From positions 5,748,154 to 5,812,153 of the forward strand of contig NZ_KI632511.1 in assembly GCF_000504285.1 (NCBI RefSeq): a stretch of DNA of 64,000 nucleotides. Reading direction: 5' to 3'. The DNA is from Actinospica robiniae DSM 44927 (GTDB lineage Bacteria; Actinomycetota; Actinomycetes; Streptomycetales; Catenulisporaceae). The position numbers and the translations under genes are program-made. Below, piece after piece: positions 23,502 through 31,317 of this stretch. The notes below the pieces were generated by a model. It was not told the origin of the DNA and ran no database searches. It worked only from the letters and a program-made list of their open reading frames with translations. The number at the start of each line of letters is the position of its first letter. The first letter of the stretch is position 1.

Positions 23502-23899
23502 CCGGCGGCCCCGAACTCCTGGATGGGCCCGGTGTCGGTGACGGTGATCGTCTCTGCGATGCCGAGCAGCGGGGTGCTCTGGCCGGTCACGGTCACCACG
23601 GCCTCGTGCCCTTGTCGGCGGACGGTGACCTGGGGATGATGCAGGGTTCCGGTGAGCTGTCCGAGCATCTGCTCGCCGAGGTCGTGGGCCACGGCGAGGC
23701 TGCCGCCGTAGGCGGTGGCCGCATCCAGGCTGTCGTGGGCGGCGTACCCGGCGGCCTCGCGGGCGTAGCCCAGGAAGGCGAGCTGCACGAGGCCGAGCGC
23801 GAGGACCGCGAGCAGCCCGGCCAGGAGCGTGAGCTCGACGCTGACGGAGCCGGACTCGTCCCCGAGGGACGCGGCGGTGGCGTCGTTGTAGGTTTCCAC
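23498..23899 (-). CDS. TadE-like minor pilin
   Basis: The GTG at 23,899 is chosen because GAGAGG lies nine bases upstream; an in-frame start further up has no ribosome site. It gives 133 residues with a leader ending at Gly17, then SVSVE (G/xxxxE motif) and one membrane helix (LTLLAGLLAVLALGLVQLAF). It overlaps the next TadE gene as ATGA. About 270 non-coding bases separate it from the pilin gene upstream, perhaps allowing pilin to be made in excess. Role: minor pilin or assembly protein of the Tad pilus. Confidence 0.75.
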   Translation of the reverse strand: METYNDATAASLGDESGSVSVELTLLAGLLAVLALGLVQLAFLGYAREAAGYAAHDSLDAATAYGGSLAVAHDLGEQMLGQLTGTLHHPQVTVRRQGHEAVVTVTGQSTPLLGIAETITVTDTGPIQEFGAAG

Positions 23900-24167
23900 T
23901 GGACTTGTCCTCTCGCGCGCGGGCGAAGTCGTCCATGCGTCGAGGCATGTCGGGCCCTGCGAGCGCTGTTCGTATCCAACTCTTCGTGGTCCCATGCCAT
24001 GACCCTGCCTGAGTGGCCAGATGCCAGGTCACAGCGCCCTAGTGGACAACCAAGCGAGCACAGAGCGTGGACTGGCCACCCGGTGGACAAGTAGGCCGTC
24101 GAGTCGACATGTTCGATGGATCCCTACAACCAGGGCGGGCGTGCATGGGTGTGCGTGTCTCCGTGGA

Positions 24168-24413
24168 TCAGAAGTCGATCGAGTTCGCTTTGTCCAGGAC
24201 CTTCTTCGTGATCACGGCCAGCACCCCGATGGCGAGCAGGACGATACCCGCGATGATCACGACCATCTCGGTCGAGTAGTTTCCCGCCTCGTCCTGCGTG
24301 CTCTCGCTCGGCTGCGCGTACCGCGCGGCCCAGTCAGCCAGCTTCAGGTACCGGCCGTGGACGTGGCTGATGACGGACAGGACAAGGTCCTGGGCGCCGG
24401 GGATCGGGGACAT
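24168..24413 (-). CDS. Flp-type IVb pilin-like protein with long leader
   Basis: This 81-aa protein lies 28 bases after tadC. The only membrane helix is near the C-terminus and is preceded by DEAG/NYSTEMV, a prepilin-peptidase site with Glu at +5. Cleavage would leave a ~37-residue mature peptide, the size of Flp pilins, after an unusually long ~44-residue leader (most Flp leaders are 10-25). The helix ends in KKVLDKANSIDF. It is probably the main subunit of the pilus. A small membrane protein of another kind is possible but less likely given the operon and motif. Confidence 0.7.
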   Translation of the reverse strand: MSPIPGAQDLVLSVISHVHGRYLKLADWAARYAQPSESTQDEAGNYSTEMVVIIAGIVLLAIGVLAVITKKVLDKANSIDF

Positions 24414-24441
24414 GGGTCTCCTTGTGTGTGCGGGCTGTGGG

Positions 24442-25338
24442 CTAGAGCGCGTGCATGGCTGTCGCCGCGGCGGGGGTGATCACGAGCAGGAGGTAGCCGA
24501 GCATCATGAGCGCGGTCGGCAGCACGGTCTTCTCGGTCGCGGCGATCTCGGTGGCCTCGCGGGCGGCGAGCTGGCGCTCGTGCATAGCCGCGGACCTCGT
24601 CGAGAGCGTGGCGCGTAGGCGGGCGCCCTCGTGCCCGGCCAGGCTGACGGCTGCGGCCAGCTCCGTCAGCTCGGGCACCTCGGCGCACCGACCGAGCTCG
24701 GCCAGGGCGTCCCACGCAGGGGTCCCGGAGGACTGCGCGTAGGCGAGCGCTCCGCGCAGCTGCGCAGCGGCGGCGCCTTGGCCGGCTTCGGACGCGGTGG
24801 CCAGGGCTTCGTTGAGGTTGCCGCCCCCGGCCAGCGCGAGGCTTGCCAGCGTCAGGAAGCTGCCGATGGCCTGGCGCAGGCCGTCGCGGTGCGTAGCGGC
24901 CTCGGCCTTGAGGCGTTGGTTCGGGGCGGTGAACCCGTAGAGCGCGGGAACGCCGACGATGGCCGTGGCGAAGACGGGCGGGACGGGCAGGGCGTCAGCG
25001 CACAGGAACGCGAACAGGCCGGCGCCCATGGCGGCGAGCGCGAGAGCGGTGGCGATCTGCGAGGCCACATGTGTGGCGGCCTCACGCTCCAGCAGCGCCA
25101 GATCGCGTCGGCGTGGCTCCCGTGGCAGGCCCAGACGGGTGCACCAGGGCACGAGCGGGGCGGCGGCCCTGGTGAGCGGGCCCGGGCGTGGACCGGTGGC
25201 GACCTGCTGCTCGGGCCGGTGGCTCGGGCTGTAGGGAGCGGCCTGCGGCTTCACGGCGGCCGGTTTCGGGAGCGCGGCGGTGGCCACGACGAACACACCG
25301 AGGCCGACCAGCAGTGCGCAGGCGAACGTGGCGATCAT
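24442..25338 (-). CDS. tadC: TadC, GspF/TadC-type inner-membrane platform protein
   Basis: This is about 298 aa from the ATG at 25,338, which overlaps the tadB stop (ATGA). An N-terminal helix (MIATFACALLVGLGVF) is followed by two helices near 105-150 and a T2SSF-type helical cytoplasmic domain (LRQAIGSFLTLASLALAGGG, then the EAGQGAAAAQLRGAL region). A C-terminal helix follows (TALMMLGYLLLVITPAAATA). With TadB it forms the membrane platform that the CpaF ATPase acts on. Confidence 0.85.
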   Translation of the reverse strand: MIATFACALLVGLGVFVVATAALPKPAAVKPQAAPYSPSHRPEQQVATGPRPGPLTRAAAPLVPWCTRLGLPREPRRRDLALLEREAATHVASQIATALALAAMGAGLFAFLCADALPVPPVFATAIVGVPALYGFTAPNQRLKAEAATHRDGLRQAIGSFLTLASLALAGGGNLNEALATASEAGQGAAAAQLRGALAYAQSSGTPAWDALAELGRCAEVPELTELAAAVSLAGHEGARLRATLSTRSAAMHERQLAAREATEIAATEKTVLPTALMMLGYLLLVITPAAATAMHAL

Positions 25339-26333
25339 CCCCGGCCCCACATGCCCGCGTAGGTGTGCGCTGTGTTCCGGCGCGGTCCGGGCAGATGCAC
25401 CGCGGGATCCGGCGCCAGCGCCCGGAAAGGGTCGTGTTCGGCGTCGGGATCCGAGTACAGCAGCCGGGGCTGCTCGGTCGGACGTGAAAGCCGAGCCAGC
25501 CAGGCGAACCCGGCCGCGAACAGGCCACTGATGCCCAACAGGACGAGCTGCCCGATCGGGGCGCCGAAGAAGGCGAGGAAGGAGGCGTCGAAGACGTAGA
25601 GCACCACGCCGAGGCCGAGCACCACCCCGGTGATCACGCGCACGGCGGTGCGGGTCCTGGCCCTGGCCACACCGATCCGCACCCGCATCGCAGCTTCCGC
25701 GCGGGCCGCGCGCGCGAGGTCCGCCAGCAGCGGCGCGAGGTCGCGCGCGCTATTGCGCGCCGCGTGCGACAGGGCGATCACCACGAGGTCGCCGGTCGGG
25801 TCGGCGAGCTTGTGGCCGAAAGCGCGCAGCGCCTTGTCGATCGGGACGGTGCGGTCCTCGATCACCGCCGCGAGCTCGCGCGCTTCGGCGGCGATCGGGT
25901 CCGGGGCGTTGCGGGCCGCTGCCGTGATCGCCTGCCCGAGTCCGGCCGCCGCGTTGAGCGTGTCGCGCATCATCTCGGTCAGCGCGGCGATCGCGCTCAC
26001 CTTGTCGATCTTCGCGGATGCGCCGCCGTCCGAACGCAGCACCTCCGGCAGGAACAACGCCCCGGCGAACCCGATCGGCAGCAGCACCGGCCACGACGTG
26101 ACCAGGGCCAGCGCGATACCGGTGCCGGCGGACAGCAGCACGCGGCGCGCCAGCGCGCCAGCGGCCCTCACACCCCTGGCAGGATGCCGAGTCGTACGGA
26201 ATCGACCGCCCGCCGATCCCGCCGTCGTGGTCTCAACCTCCTGTGGGCCGGGAGGTTTCGGCAGCATGGCCACCACGATCACGGCCAGCCCGCCGCCGAC
26301 CGCCGTGGCACACAGAAGGAATGTCAGGCTCAT
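25335..26333 (-). CDS. tadB: TadB, GspF-type inner-membrane platform protein
   Basis: This is about 332 aa from the ATG at 26,333, overlapping the cpaF stop. It has an N-terminal helix (LLCATAVGGGLAVIVVAML), a helix near 80-105, a cytoplasmic helical T2SSF-like domain (MMRDTLNAAAGLGQAITAAA; ALSHAARNSARDLAPLLADL), and two C-terminal helices (VITGVVLGLGVVLYVF; IGQLVLLGISGLFAAGFAWL). It partners TadC in the Tad secretion platform. Confidence 0.85.
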   Translation of the reverse strand: MSLTFLLCATAVGGGLAVIVVAMLPKPPGPQEVETTTAGSAGGRFRTTRHPARGVRAAGALARRVLLSAGTGIALALVTSWPVLLPIGFAGALFLPEVLRSDGGASAKIDKVSAIAALTEMMRDTLNAAAGLGQAITAAARNAPDPIAAEARELAAVIEDRTVPIDKALRAFGHKLADPTGDLVVIALSHAARNSARDLAPLLADLARAARAEAAMRVRIGVARARTRTAVRVITGVVLGLGVVLYVFDASFLAFFGAPIGQLVLLGISGLFAAGFAWLARLSRPTEQPRLLYSDPDAEHDPFRALAPDPAVHLPGPRRNTAHTYAGMWGRG

Positions 26334-27697
26334 CAGGCCACGACCTTCCGCCAGGTGCGCGGGTCGTACCCGCACTCTGCGATCCGGTCCAGCGACCTAT
26401 GCTCCGGGCGGATGTGGAAGACCGCGCGACGGTCCGGGCCCGGCCGGTAGACCTCGCCCGTGACCAGCTGATCGCCGTTGCTGCCGCACACCTCCCGCAC
26501 CGAGGTGATAATGCGGGTGCCATCGAGCGCGCGGCCGAGCTGGACGATGAAGTCGATCGCGGACGCCGCCAGGCGCATCGTCGTCGCCGGCTCCAGGCGC
26601 TCACGGGTCTGCAGCCCGATCTGGATCAACCGGTCGGAGACCTCCGCGGAGGAGGAGGCGTGCAGCGTCGCGAGCGAACCGTCCAACCCCAGGTTCATCG
26701 CGTTGAACATCGGGATCAGCTCCTCCCCGCGCACCTCCCCGACGATCACCCGGTCCGGCGTCATCCGCAACGACGCCTTGAGCAATTCGGCCTGCGACAC
26801 CTCGCCGTATCCCTCGGTATTCGCCTCCCGCGCCTGCAGCGCGATCACATCCGCGTGCCGGTGCGGAAGCTTGTCCAACCCCAACTCGAACGTGTCCTCG
26901 ATCACGAGCAGGCGCTCAAGCCGCGGAATCTGCGCGGCCAGCGCACGCAGCAGCGTCGTCTTACCCGCACCCATCCCCCCGGAGATCAGCAGATTGAACC
27001 TGGCACCCACCAGCGCCGCGAGGAATCGTGCGAGCTCCTCGTCGCACAGCCCCTTGCCGACCAGCTCCTCGAGCGTCGTATCCGAGAGCCGATGGCGGCG
27101 GATGGAGAACGAGGGCTGCTCGCACAGAGCCATGATCGCCGAGAGACGGGAGCCGTCCGGCAGGCGGGCGTTGAGGATCGGTGCGGCACGGTCGAAACGG
27201 CGCTCCTGCCCGCCGGAGTTCGCCAGCGACCGGATCAGGTCGACCAGCGTGTCGTTGTCCGGCGCGATCGCCAGCTCCCGACGACGCTCGCCGTCGACGC
27301 GGACCGTGAAGACGGTGTCGCAGCCCTGCGCGTTGATCGTCTCCACGTCCTGGTCCTCCAGGAGCAGCTGCAGCGGCCCGCAGCCGAGCACGTCCGCGCG
27401 CACCCGCGTCCTGATCCGCTCCTCCCCGACCGGAGAGAGACCCGCGTGACCGCTGCGCTCGGCGGCGCCGGCGTAGGTACGCAGCTCCTTGTCCGTGATC
27501 TCCTCGACCAGCTCCGCACGGCGCTGCGGCGGGATAGCCATACCCGCACGCCGCGCCTCCTCACCCAGCACCGTGTGCAGGTGCTCGGCCAGTTGCGTGG
27601 CGAGCAGCTCCTCCTGTGCGTCGGCCAGCCGGTACACCCGCGTGCCCTCACGATCGAGGACCGGAGCGAGCGCCGACCCGATATCGGTGGCGCTCAC
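26333..27697 (-). CDS. cpaF: CpaF/TadA secretion ATPase
   Basis: This 454-aa protein has a GTG start overlapping the cpaB stop (GTGA). It is a type II/IV secretion-family ATPase: an N-terminal helical region, then Walker A GGMGAGKTTLL (near residue 240), the Asp box (ERLLVIEDTFEL), and Walker B with the His box (VIVGEVRGEELIPMF, GSLATLHASS). It hydrolyses ATP in the cytoplasm to drive Tad/Flp pilus assembly with TadB and TadC. All catalytic motifs are present. Confidence 0.92.
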   Translation of the reverse strand: MSATDIGSALAPVLDREGTRVYRLADAQEELLATQLAEHLHTVLGEEARRAGMAIPPQRRAELVEEITDKELRTYAGAAERSGHAGLSPVGEERIRTRVRADVLGCGPLQLLLEDQDVETINAQGCDTVFTVRVDGERRRELAIAPDNDTLVDLIRSLANSGGQERRFDRAAPILNARLPDGSRLSAIMALCEQPSFSIRRHRLSDTTLEELVGKGLCDEELARFLAALVGARFNLLISGGMGAGKTTLLRALAAQIPRLERLLVIEDTFELGLDKLPHRHADVIALQAREANTEGYGEVSQAELLKASLRMTPDRVIVGEVRGEELIPMFNAMNLGLDGSLATLHASSSAEVSDRLIQIGLQTRERLEPATTMRLAASAIDFIVQLGRALDGTRIITSVREVCGSNGDQLVTGEVYRPGPDRRAVFHIRPEHRSLDRIAECGYDPRTWRKVVA

Positions 27698-28365
27698 AGG
27701 CCCGCACCGGCCGTGCCCAGCAGCGCCGCGCTCGGCGCCGCCGCAACCTGCGCGGCCTGGTCACCGCGCACGAGCAACTCAGCGACCACTCCGTCCTCCG
27801 TGTTCCCGGCAGAAGACAACGACAGCAGCTCACCCGGGACGACGTCGGACGCCGCAGCACCCGGCGAACTCGCGGACGAGCCCTCGGCACCGGTTGCCGT
27901 CTGCGCCTGCTGCCCCGCCAGCGCGCCCGAGCCGTCCGCGGCGAGCGGCAGGATGCCCACCTTCTGTCCGGGCGTGAGATCCTGCGGGTACTGGCCCGGC
28001 TTGAGCAGCAACGAGACCGTCATGAACCCGGCCGGCGGGAACCGGCCTACATCACCGGGGGCGAGCAACGCCCCGACCGGCAGCCCGAAACTCAATGTCC
28101 TGCCGATGTACGCGCCTTCCTGGTCCGCAGGCACCGCACCGCGACCCGGCTCCGCCGAGTCGACCTGATTCAAGTCCGCCCGCGTGAGCACCGCCCCCGG
28201 CGGCAGCTGTCGGGCCACGGCCAGAACCTGCGGGTGGGAATGCGACGGCGCGAGCACGAACGTGCCCATCACCCCGGCCACAGCCGCGAACCCGCCGACC
28301 GAATACTGCACCGGCTTGCGCGACAACAGCTCCTTGACCCTGGCCTGATCGAATGACAGCGCCAC
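27694..28365 (-). CDS. cpaB: CpaB/RcpC-like SAF-domain pilus assembly protein
   Basis: This 223-aa protein is the first gene of the Tad operon. One N-terminal membrane helix (YSVGGFAAVAGVMGTFVLA) is followed by a SAF domain (residues ~45-115: VLAVARQLPPGAVLTRADL, then GRTLSFGLPVGALL). A second beta-rich region follows (SLLLKPGQYPQDLTPGQKV), interrupted by an Ala/Ser-rich insert. CpaB proteins act on the outer face of the membrane in Flp pilus assembly and may touch peptidoglycan. The 190 bases upstream are the likely place for the operon promoter. Confidence 0.75.
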   Translation of the reverse strand: MALSFDQARVKELLSRKPVQYSVGGFAAVAGVMGTFVLAPSHSHPQVLAVARQLPPGAVLTRADLNQVDSAEPGRGAVPADQEGAYIGRTLSFGLPVGALLAPGDVGRFPPAGFMTVSLLLKPGQYPQDLTPGQKVGILPLAADGSGALAGQQAQTATGAEGSSASSPGAAASDVVPGELLSLSSAGNTEDGVVAELLVRGDQAAQVAAAPSAALLGTAGAGL

Positions 28366-28554
28366 CAGCGCGTCCCCTCACTCCAAGCACCCGTGACCAG
28401 CAGCGCCTACAAAGCAACGACGACTGCCGGCTGACCGACAGACCCGTAACCTAGCGTGACGCCGTGCAGGTCGGGCCTAAAGACATAGCGCAACGACGCG
28501 AGATATACACGATTTGGTGACGCGGCCCGCTCACCTCGATCACAGGCGGACGGC

Positions 28555-29451
28555 TTACGAAGACTCGTTCCCCGGGATGTTCAGCGCGTCGATCTCCTCC
28601 ACCGGCCACGCCTGCGCCGAACTGCTCGTCATATCCGGAAACACACCGGACTGCCCCGTCGTAGCCCGCCACGCGATCCGCCAGTGAACCGTCGCCGACA
28701 CTGGGAAGCGAAGACCGGGACCGCGCTTCGAGGTCTGCGTGTAGGTGTGTCCACAGTCTGGGGACGACGCGGCCGGATCCGACACACCAGGCAAATACGC
28801 AGTGCCCGGCCCCCGGCACACACTCGACGCACCATCACCCCACGACCAAACCACATACTGCGGCGACGCCGTCGCCGTCACCGACACGCCCGGCACTGAG
28901 GCGGTCGCCGTCACCGGCGCCCAGCCGGCATCGCCGATCCACGCCCAGGTCGGCACGTTGACCACCTTGGGCGTGGCCGCGGCCGGCCCCGGTGAGGAGG
29001 TGATGGACGGCCTCGGCAGCTTCAAATTCTGCTCGGCCGTCTGCGCTACAGCCGTCACGGCAACGCCAGCCGAACCATTCGGGATCCACATCAAGGGGCT
29101 TCCGGACGGATTCACAATCCCGAGAGCCCCCACGCAGGGCGCGGAGTACCACCCTCCGGACCCGGCGCGATGCTGCGGATCTGCCCCAGATGCCTGATAG
29201 TCCACGCGGCACATGCCGAGATAGCGGTAGAACTGCTGCTCGGGAGTGAGTTGGGACGAAGCCCTGTGCACTGAGGTTTTTGTTTCCGCAGGAGTGGCCT
29301 CGTGCACGTCCAGCGAGCAGGCCTCCTGGTCGGTCTGACAGCTCGTGGTCGCCCCAGTCACGCTGTCGGCCAAAGCCGTGCCCGGCGCGCCGAAGACGCA
29401 TGCTGCCGAGACGAGCACGGTGAAGCAGCGGCCACGCCGACGGCGGCTCAC
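28555..29451 (-). CDS. secreted protein of unknown function near the Tad operon
   Basis: The GTG at 29,451 overlaps the stop of the upstream lipoprotein gene (GTGA) and gives a proper signal peptide: SRRRRGRC, then FTVLVSAACVFGAPGTALA. The ~298-aa precursor continues with a Thr/Ser/Pro-rich middle. Its C-terminal half is beta-rich (VVNVPTWAWIGDAGWAPV; YVVWSWGDGAS, recalling PKD-like surface domains) and contains several Cys. Similar exported proteins often accompany actinobacterial Tad loci, so a surface role linked to the pilus is plausible but unproven. Confidence 0.65.
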   Translation of the reverse strand: MSRRRRGRCFTVLVSAACVFGAPGTALADSVTGATTSCQTDQEACSLDVHEATPAETKTSVHRASSQLTPEQQFYRYLGMCRVDYQASGADPQHRAGSGGWYSAPCVGALGIVNPSGSPLMWIPNGSAGVAVTAVAQTAEQNLKLPRPSITSSPGPAAATPKVVNVPTWAWIGDAGWAPVTATASVPGVSVTATASPQYVVWSWGDGASSVCRGPGTAYLPGVSDPAASSPDCGHTYTQTSKRGPGLRFPVSATVHWRIAWRATTGQSGVFPDMTSSSAQAWPVEEIDALNIPGNESS

Positions 29452-30014
29452 GCGGTGCACGAACCCTCCGGCCCAAGCTGTTCTTCGGCGCCCTTCCAGG
29501 TGGTGCCCACCAGCGTCATCTGCGTCGTGTCCCCTTGCAGGCCACCGGGGACATCGTCCACCAGCTTTCCTGTTGCCGCGTAGTAGAAGAGGAAGCCACG
29601 ACCATCCACGCAATCCGTGACGGTGACAACCGCCGGATGGGCGGTCAGGTTCTCCGAAACCACCGTCGGCCGGAGCAGCCTCGGCTCGCCCTTCCCGACC
29701 ATCCCCCTTTGCTCGGTCACGAAGAGGTTCTGTGACGAGTCGAGATACAGCTTGCCGGTCATGTGATCACCGAGGCGCGCCTCCCGGTAGTTTCCGCTGT
29801 CCGCCACGGCGGCGAAGTCCGCCCACATCTCTCGATACGCGGTCAACGCGGCCTGAGCAGCCGGGTCTGTCGCCTTGGATGGCGACAGTGTTGGCGTCGA
29901 GCGCGTCGGAGCAGCCTTCTTCTCCGCTGCCGGAGTTGTCGGCGTGCCGCTGCACGCAGCCAGAGCACCGGTCAGAACCACGCCAAGCAGGGCTCTGCCC
30001 TGGATTCTCCGCAT
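29448..30014 (-). CDS. lipoprotein of unknown function
   Basis: This is about 188 aa from the ATG at 30,014 (MRRIQGRALLG). A lipobox LAAC ends a short signal, and the mature part begins SGTPTTPAAEKK. A Pro/Thr linker leads to an NTF2-like-sized globular domain (AYREMWADFAAVADSGNYRE ... GFLFYYAATGKLVDDVPG, DTTQMTLVGTTWKG). The stop overlaps the secreted-protein start, so the two are co-translated and probably act together at the cell surface, possibly with the Tad pilus. Confidence 0.7.
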   Translation of the reverse strand: MRRIQGRALLGVVLTGALAACSGTPTTPAAEKKAAPTRSTPTLSPSKATDPAAQAALTAYREMWADFAAVADSGNYREARLGDHMTGKLYLDSSQNLFVTEQRGMVGKGEPRLLRPTVVSENLTAHPAVVTVTDCVDGRGFLFYYAATGKLVDDVPGGLQGDTTQMTLVGTTWKGAEEQLGPEGSCTA

Positions 30015-30165
30015 CCGCTCATCCCCAGGCCTCTTCTGCATACGAGACGGCTTGCCTCGTCCATCAGCCTCGTAAGGTAGCCGGGGTGTGACAGGGGGAC
30101 AGCAGATTCCGCCCGTTCGCGGGTCGGTCTCCACCCGATCTGGTGAATCGTCGACTCACTGCACG

Positions 30166-31305
30166 CTATGTCGCATTGTTGGCAAAGTCAGCCCTTGCGA
30201 CGTCGGAACAGGCCCTCGTGCCCAGGAGATCGTGAAGGCGTGACTCGGCTTCCGCCACGCTATTCATCATGGGCTCCAGCAGTTCGGAAGCAATGGAGCC
30301 TTGCCCGAGACCGCAGCTCTCCACGACGAGCCGAAGTGAGCCGGTTTCATCTCCGAGCGCTGACGCAACGGCGCGTGCTGCGTAGGCGTCCGTGTGCGCA
30401 GTCGCAATCACCGCTTCTCGTAACCGGGCTACCTTGTCCGTCCTCGCGTCGGCCACGTCGGCAAGTGCCAGGGCCGCCAAGGCGAGGTGAGTGCGGAAGA
30501 CCGCGGTCGGCGGCATGTGCAGCTCGGCTATGGCCAATGCCTCGGCGACGGCGCCTTCGAGCAACGCAGTGTCGGCGCTTCCTGCTTCCAGGGCGCAGAA
30601 CGCACGTAGTACCGAGGCCACCGCCTTCTGCGGGGCGTTGCTGATCTCGCTGGACTCGACCATCGCGGCGGCGTCGGCGGTCAGGCCGCGTTCGAGAAGC
30701 GCTAGGATCGTCGCTTGCCGCCCCTCCCACAGCAGCTTCCCGACGCCTTTGTGCTCGGCCGCCGCTCTTGCCGCCTCGGCCCATTCGCCGACCCGGGTCA
30801 GGGCACGAATCCCGTCGGTGACGACCGCTGCCCAGAGTTCGGCTGCGATCTTTCTGTGGCCTTCCGGGCTACGGATGATCGCGGATACATCGACTGTCCG
30901 GCCGCAGACCTCGGCGACGCTGCGCGTTTTGGCTGCCTGGTAAAGCTGTTCCAGGGCTTCGTAGGCGTCTCGGCCGTCTCCGTGCCGGGTCAGGAGCCTG
31001 GCGATGTTCATCAGCGGCTGTACCGCCATGACCGCCGTGGCTGGGTTCTCCAGCCGTCTGGCGCCGGCGAAGAGTCCGTAGTGCTTCCAGCACATCTCCC
31101 AGGCGAGGCCGTCCAGTCCGACGTCCGAGGCGATCAAGGACGCGAGATTGATCACGGAGCTGGCGTGGGCCACCTGTTCGTGGTGGCCCACGCCTTCGGC
31201 GCCGAGGAGCGGCTCGGCGAGTGCCGCGATGCGCGCGGGCAGCGGAAGCCCGAGTGGACGCGGCCGGCTCATCAGCGGGAAGCGGCCGGCTATCGCAGAG
31301 TTCAT
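30166..31305 (-). CDS. helical repeat (TPR-like) accessory protein of the lanthipeptide cluster
   Basis: This 379-aa all-helical protein is rich in Ala, Leu and Glu, with repeats that look TPR-like (LEQLYQAAKTRSVAEVC; ALTRVGEWAEAARAAAEHK). It starts 12 bases after the methyltransferase-fusion gene, whose TAG stop overlaps an AGGAG ribosome site, so it belongs to the same operon. I do not recognise a catalytic motif. Proteins of this kind are seen beside FxLD-type lanthipeptide genes; a regulatory or scaffolding role is a guess. Confidence 0.6.
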   Translation of the reverse strand: MNSAIAGRFPLMSRPRPLGLPLPARIAALAEPLLGAEGVGHHEQVAHASSVINLASLIASDVGLDGLAWEMCWKHYGLFAGARRLENPATAVMAVQPLMNIARLLTRHGDGRDAYEALEQLYQAAKTRSVAEVCGRTVDVSAIIRSPEGHRKIAAELWAAVVTDGIRALTRVGEWAEAARAAAEHKGVGKLLWEGRQATILALLERGLTADAAAMVESSEISNAPQKAVASVLRAFCALEAGSADTALLEGAVAEALAIAELHMPPTAVFRTHLALAALALADVADARTDKVARLREAVIATAHTDAYAARAVASALGDETGSLRLVVESCGLGQGSIASELLEPMMNSVAEAESRLHDLLGTRACSDVARADFANNAT

Positions 31306-31317
31306 CGGGGGCTACTC

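Noticed and set aside
23900-24167. A missed small gene between the pilin and the first TadE gene
   Set aside because: No frame with a ribosome site, leader or helix; treated as a regulatory gap.
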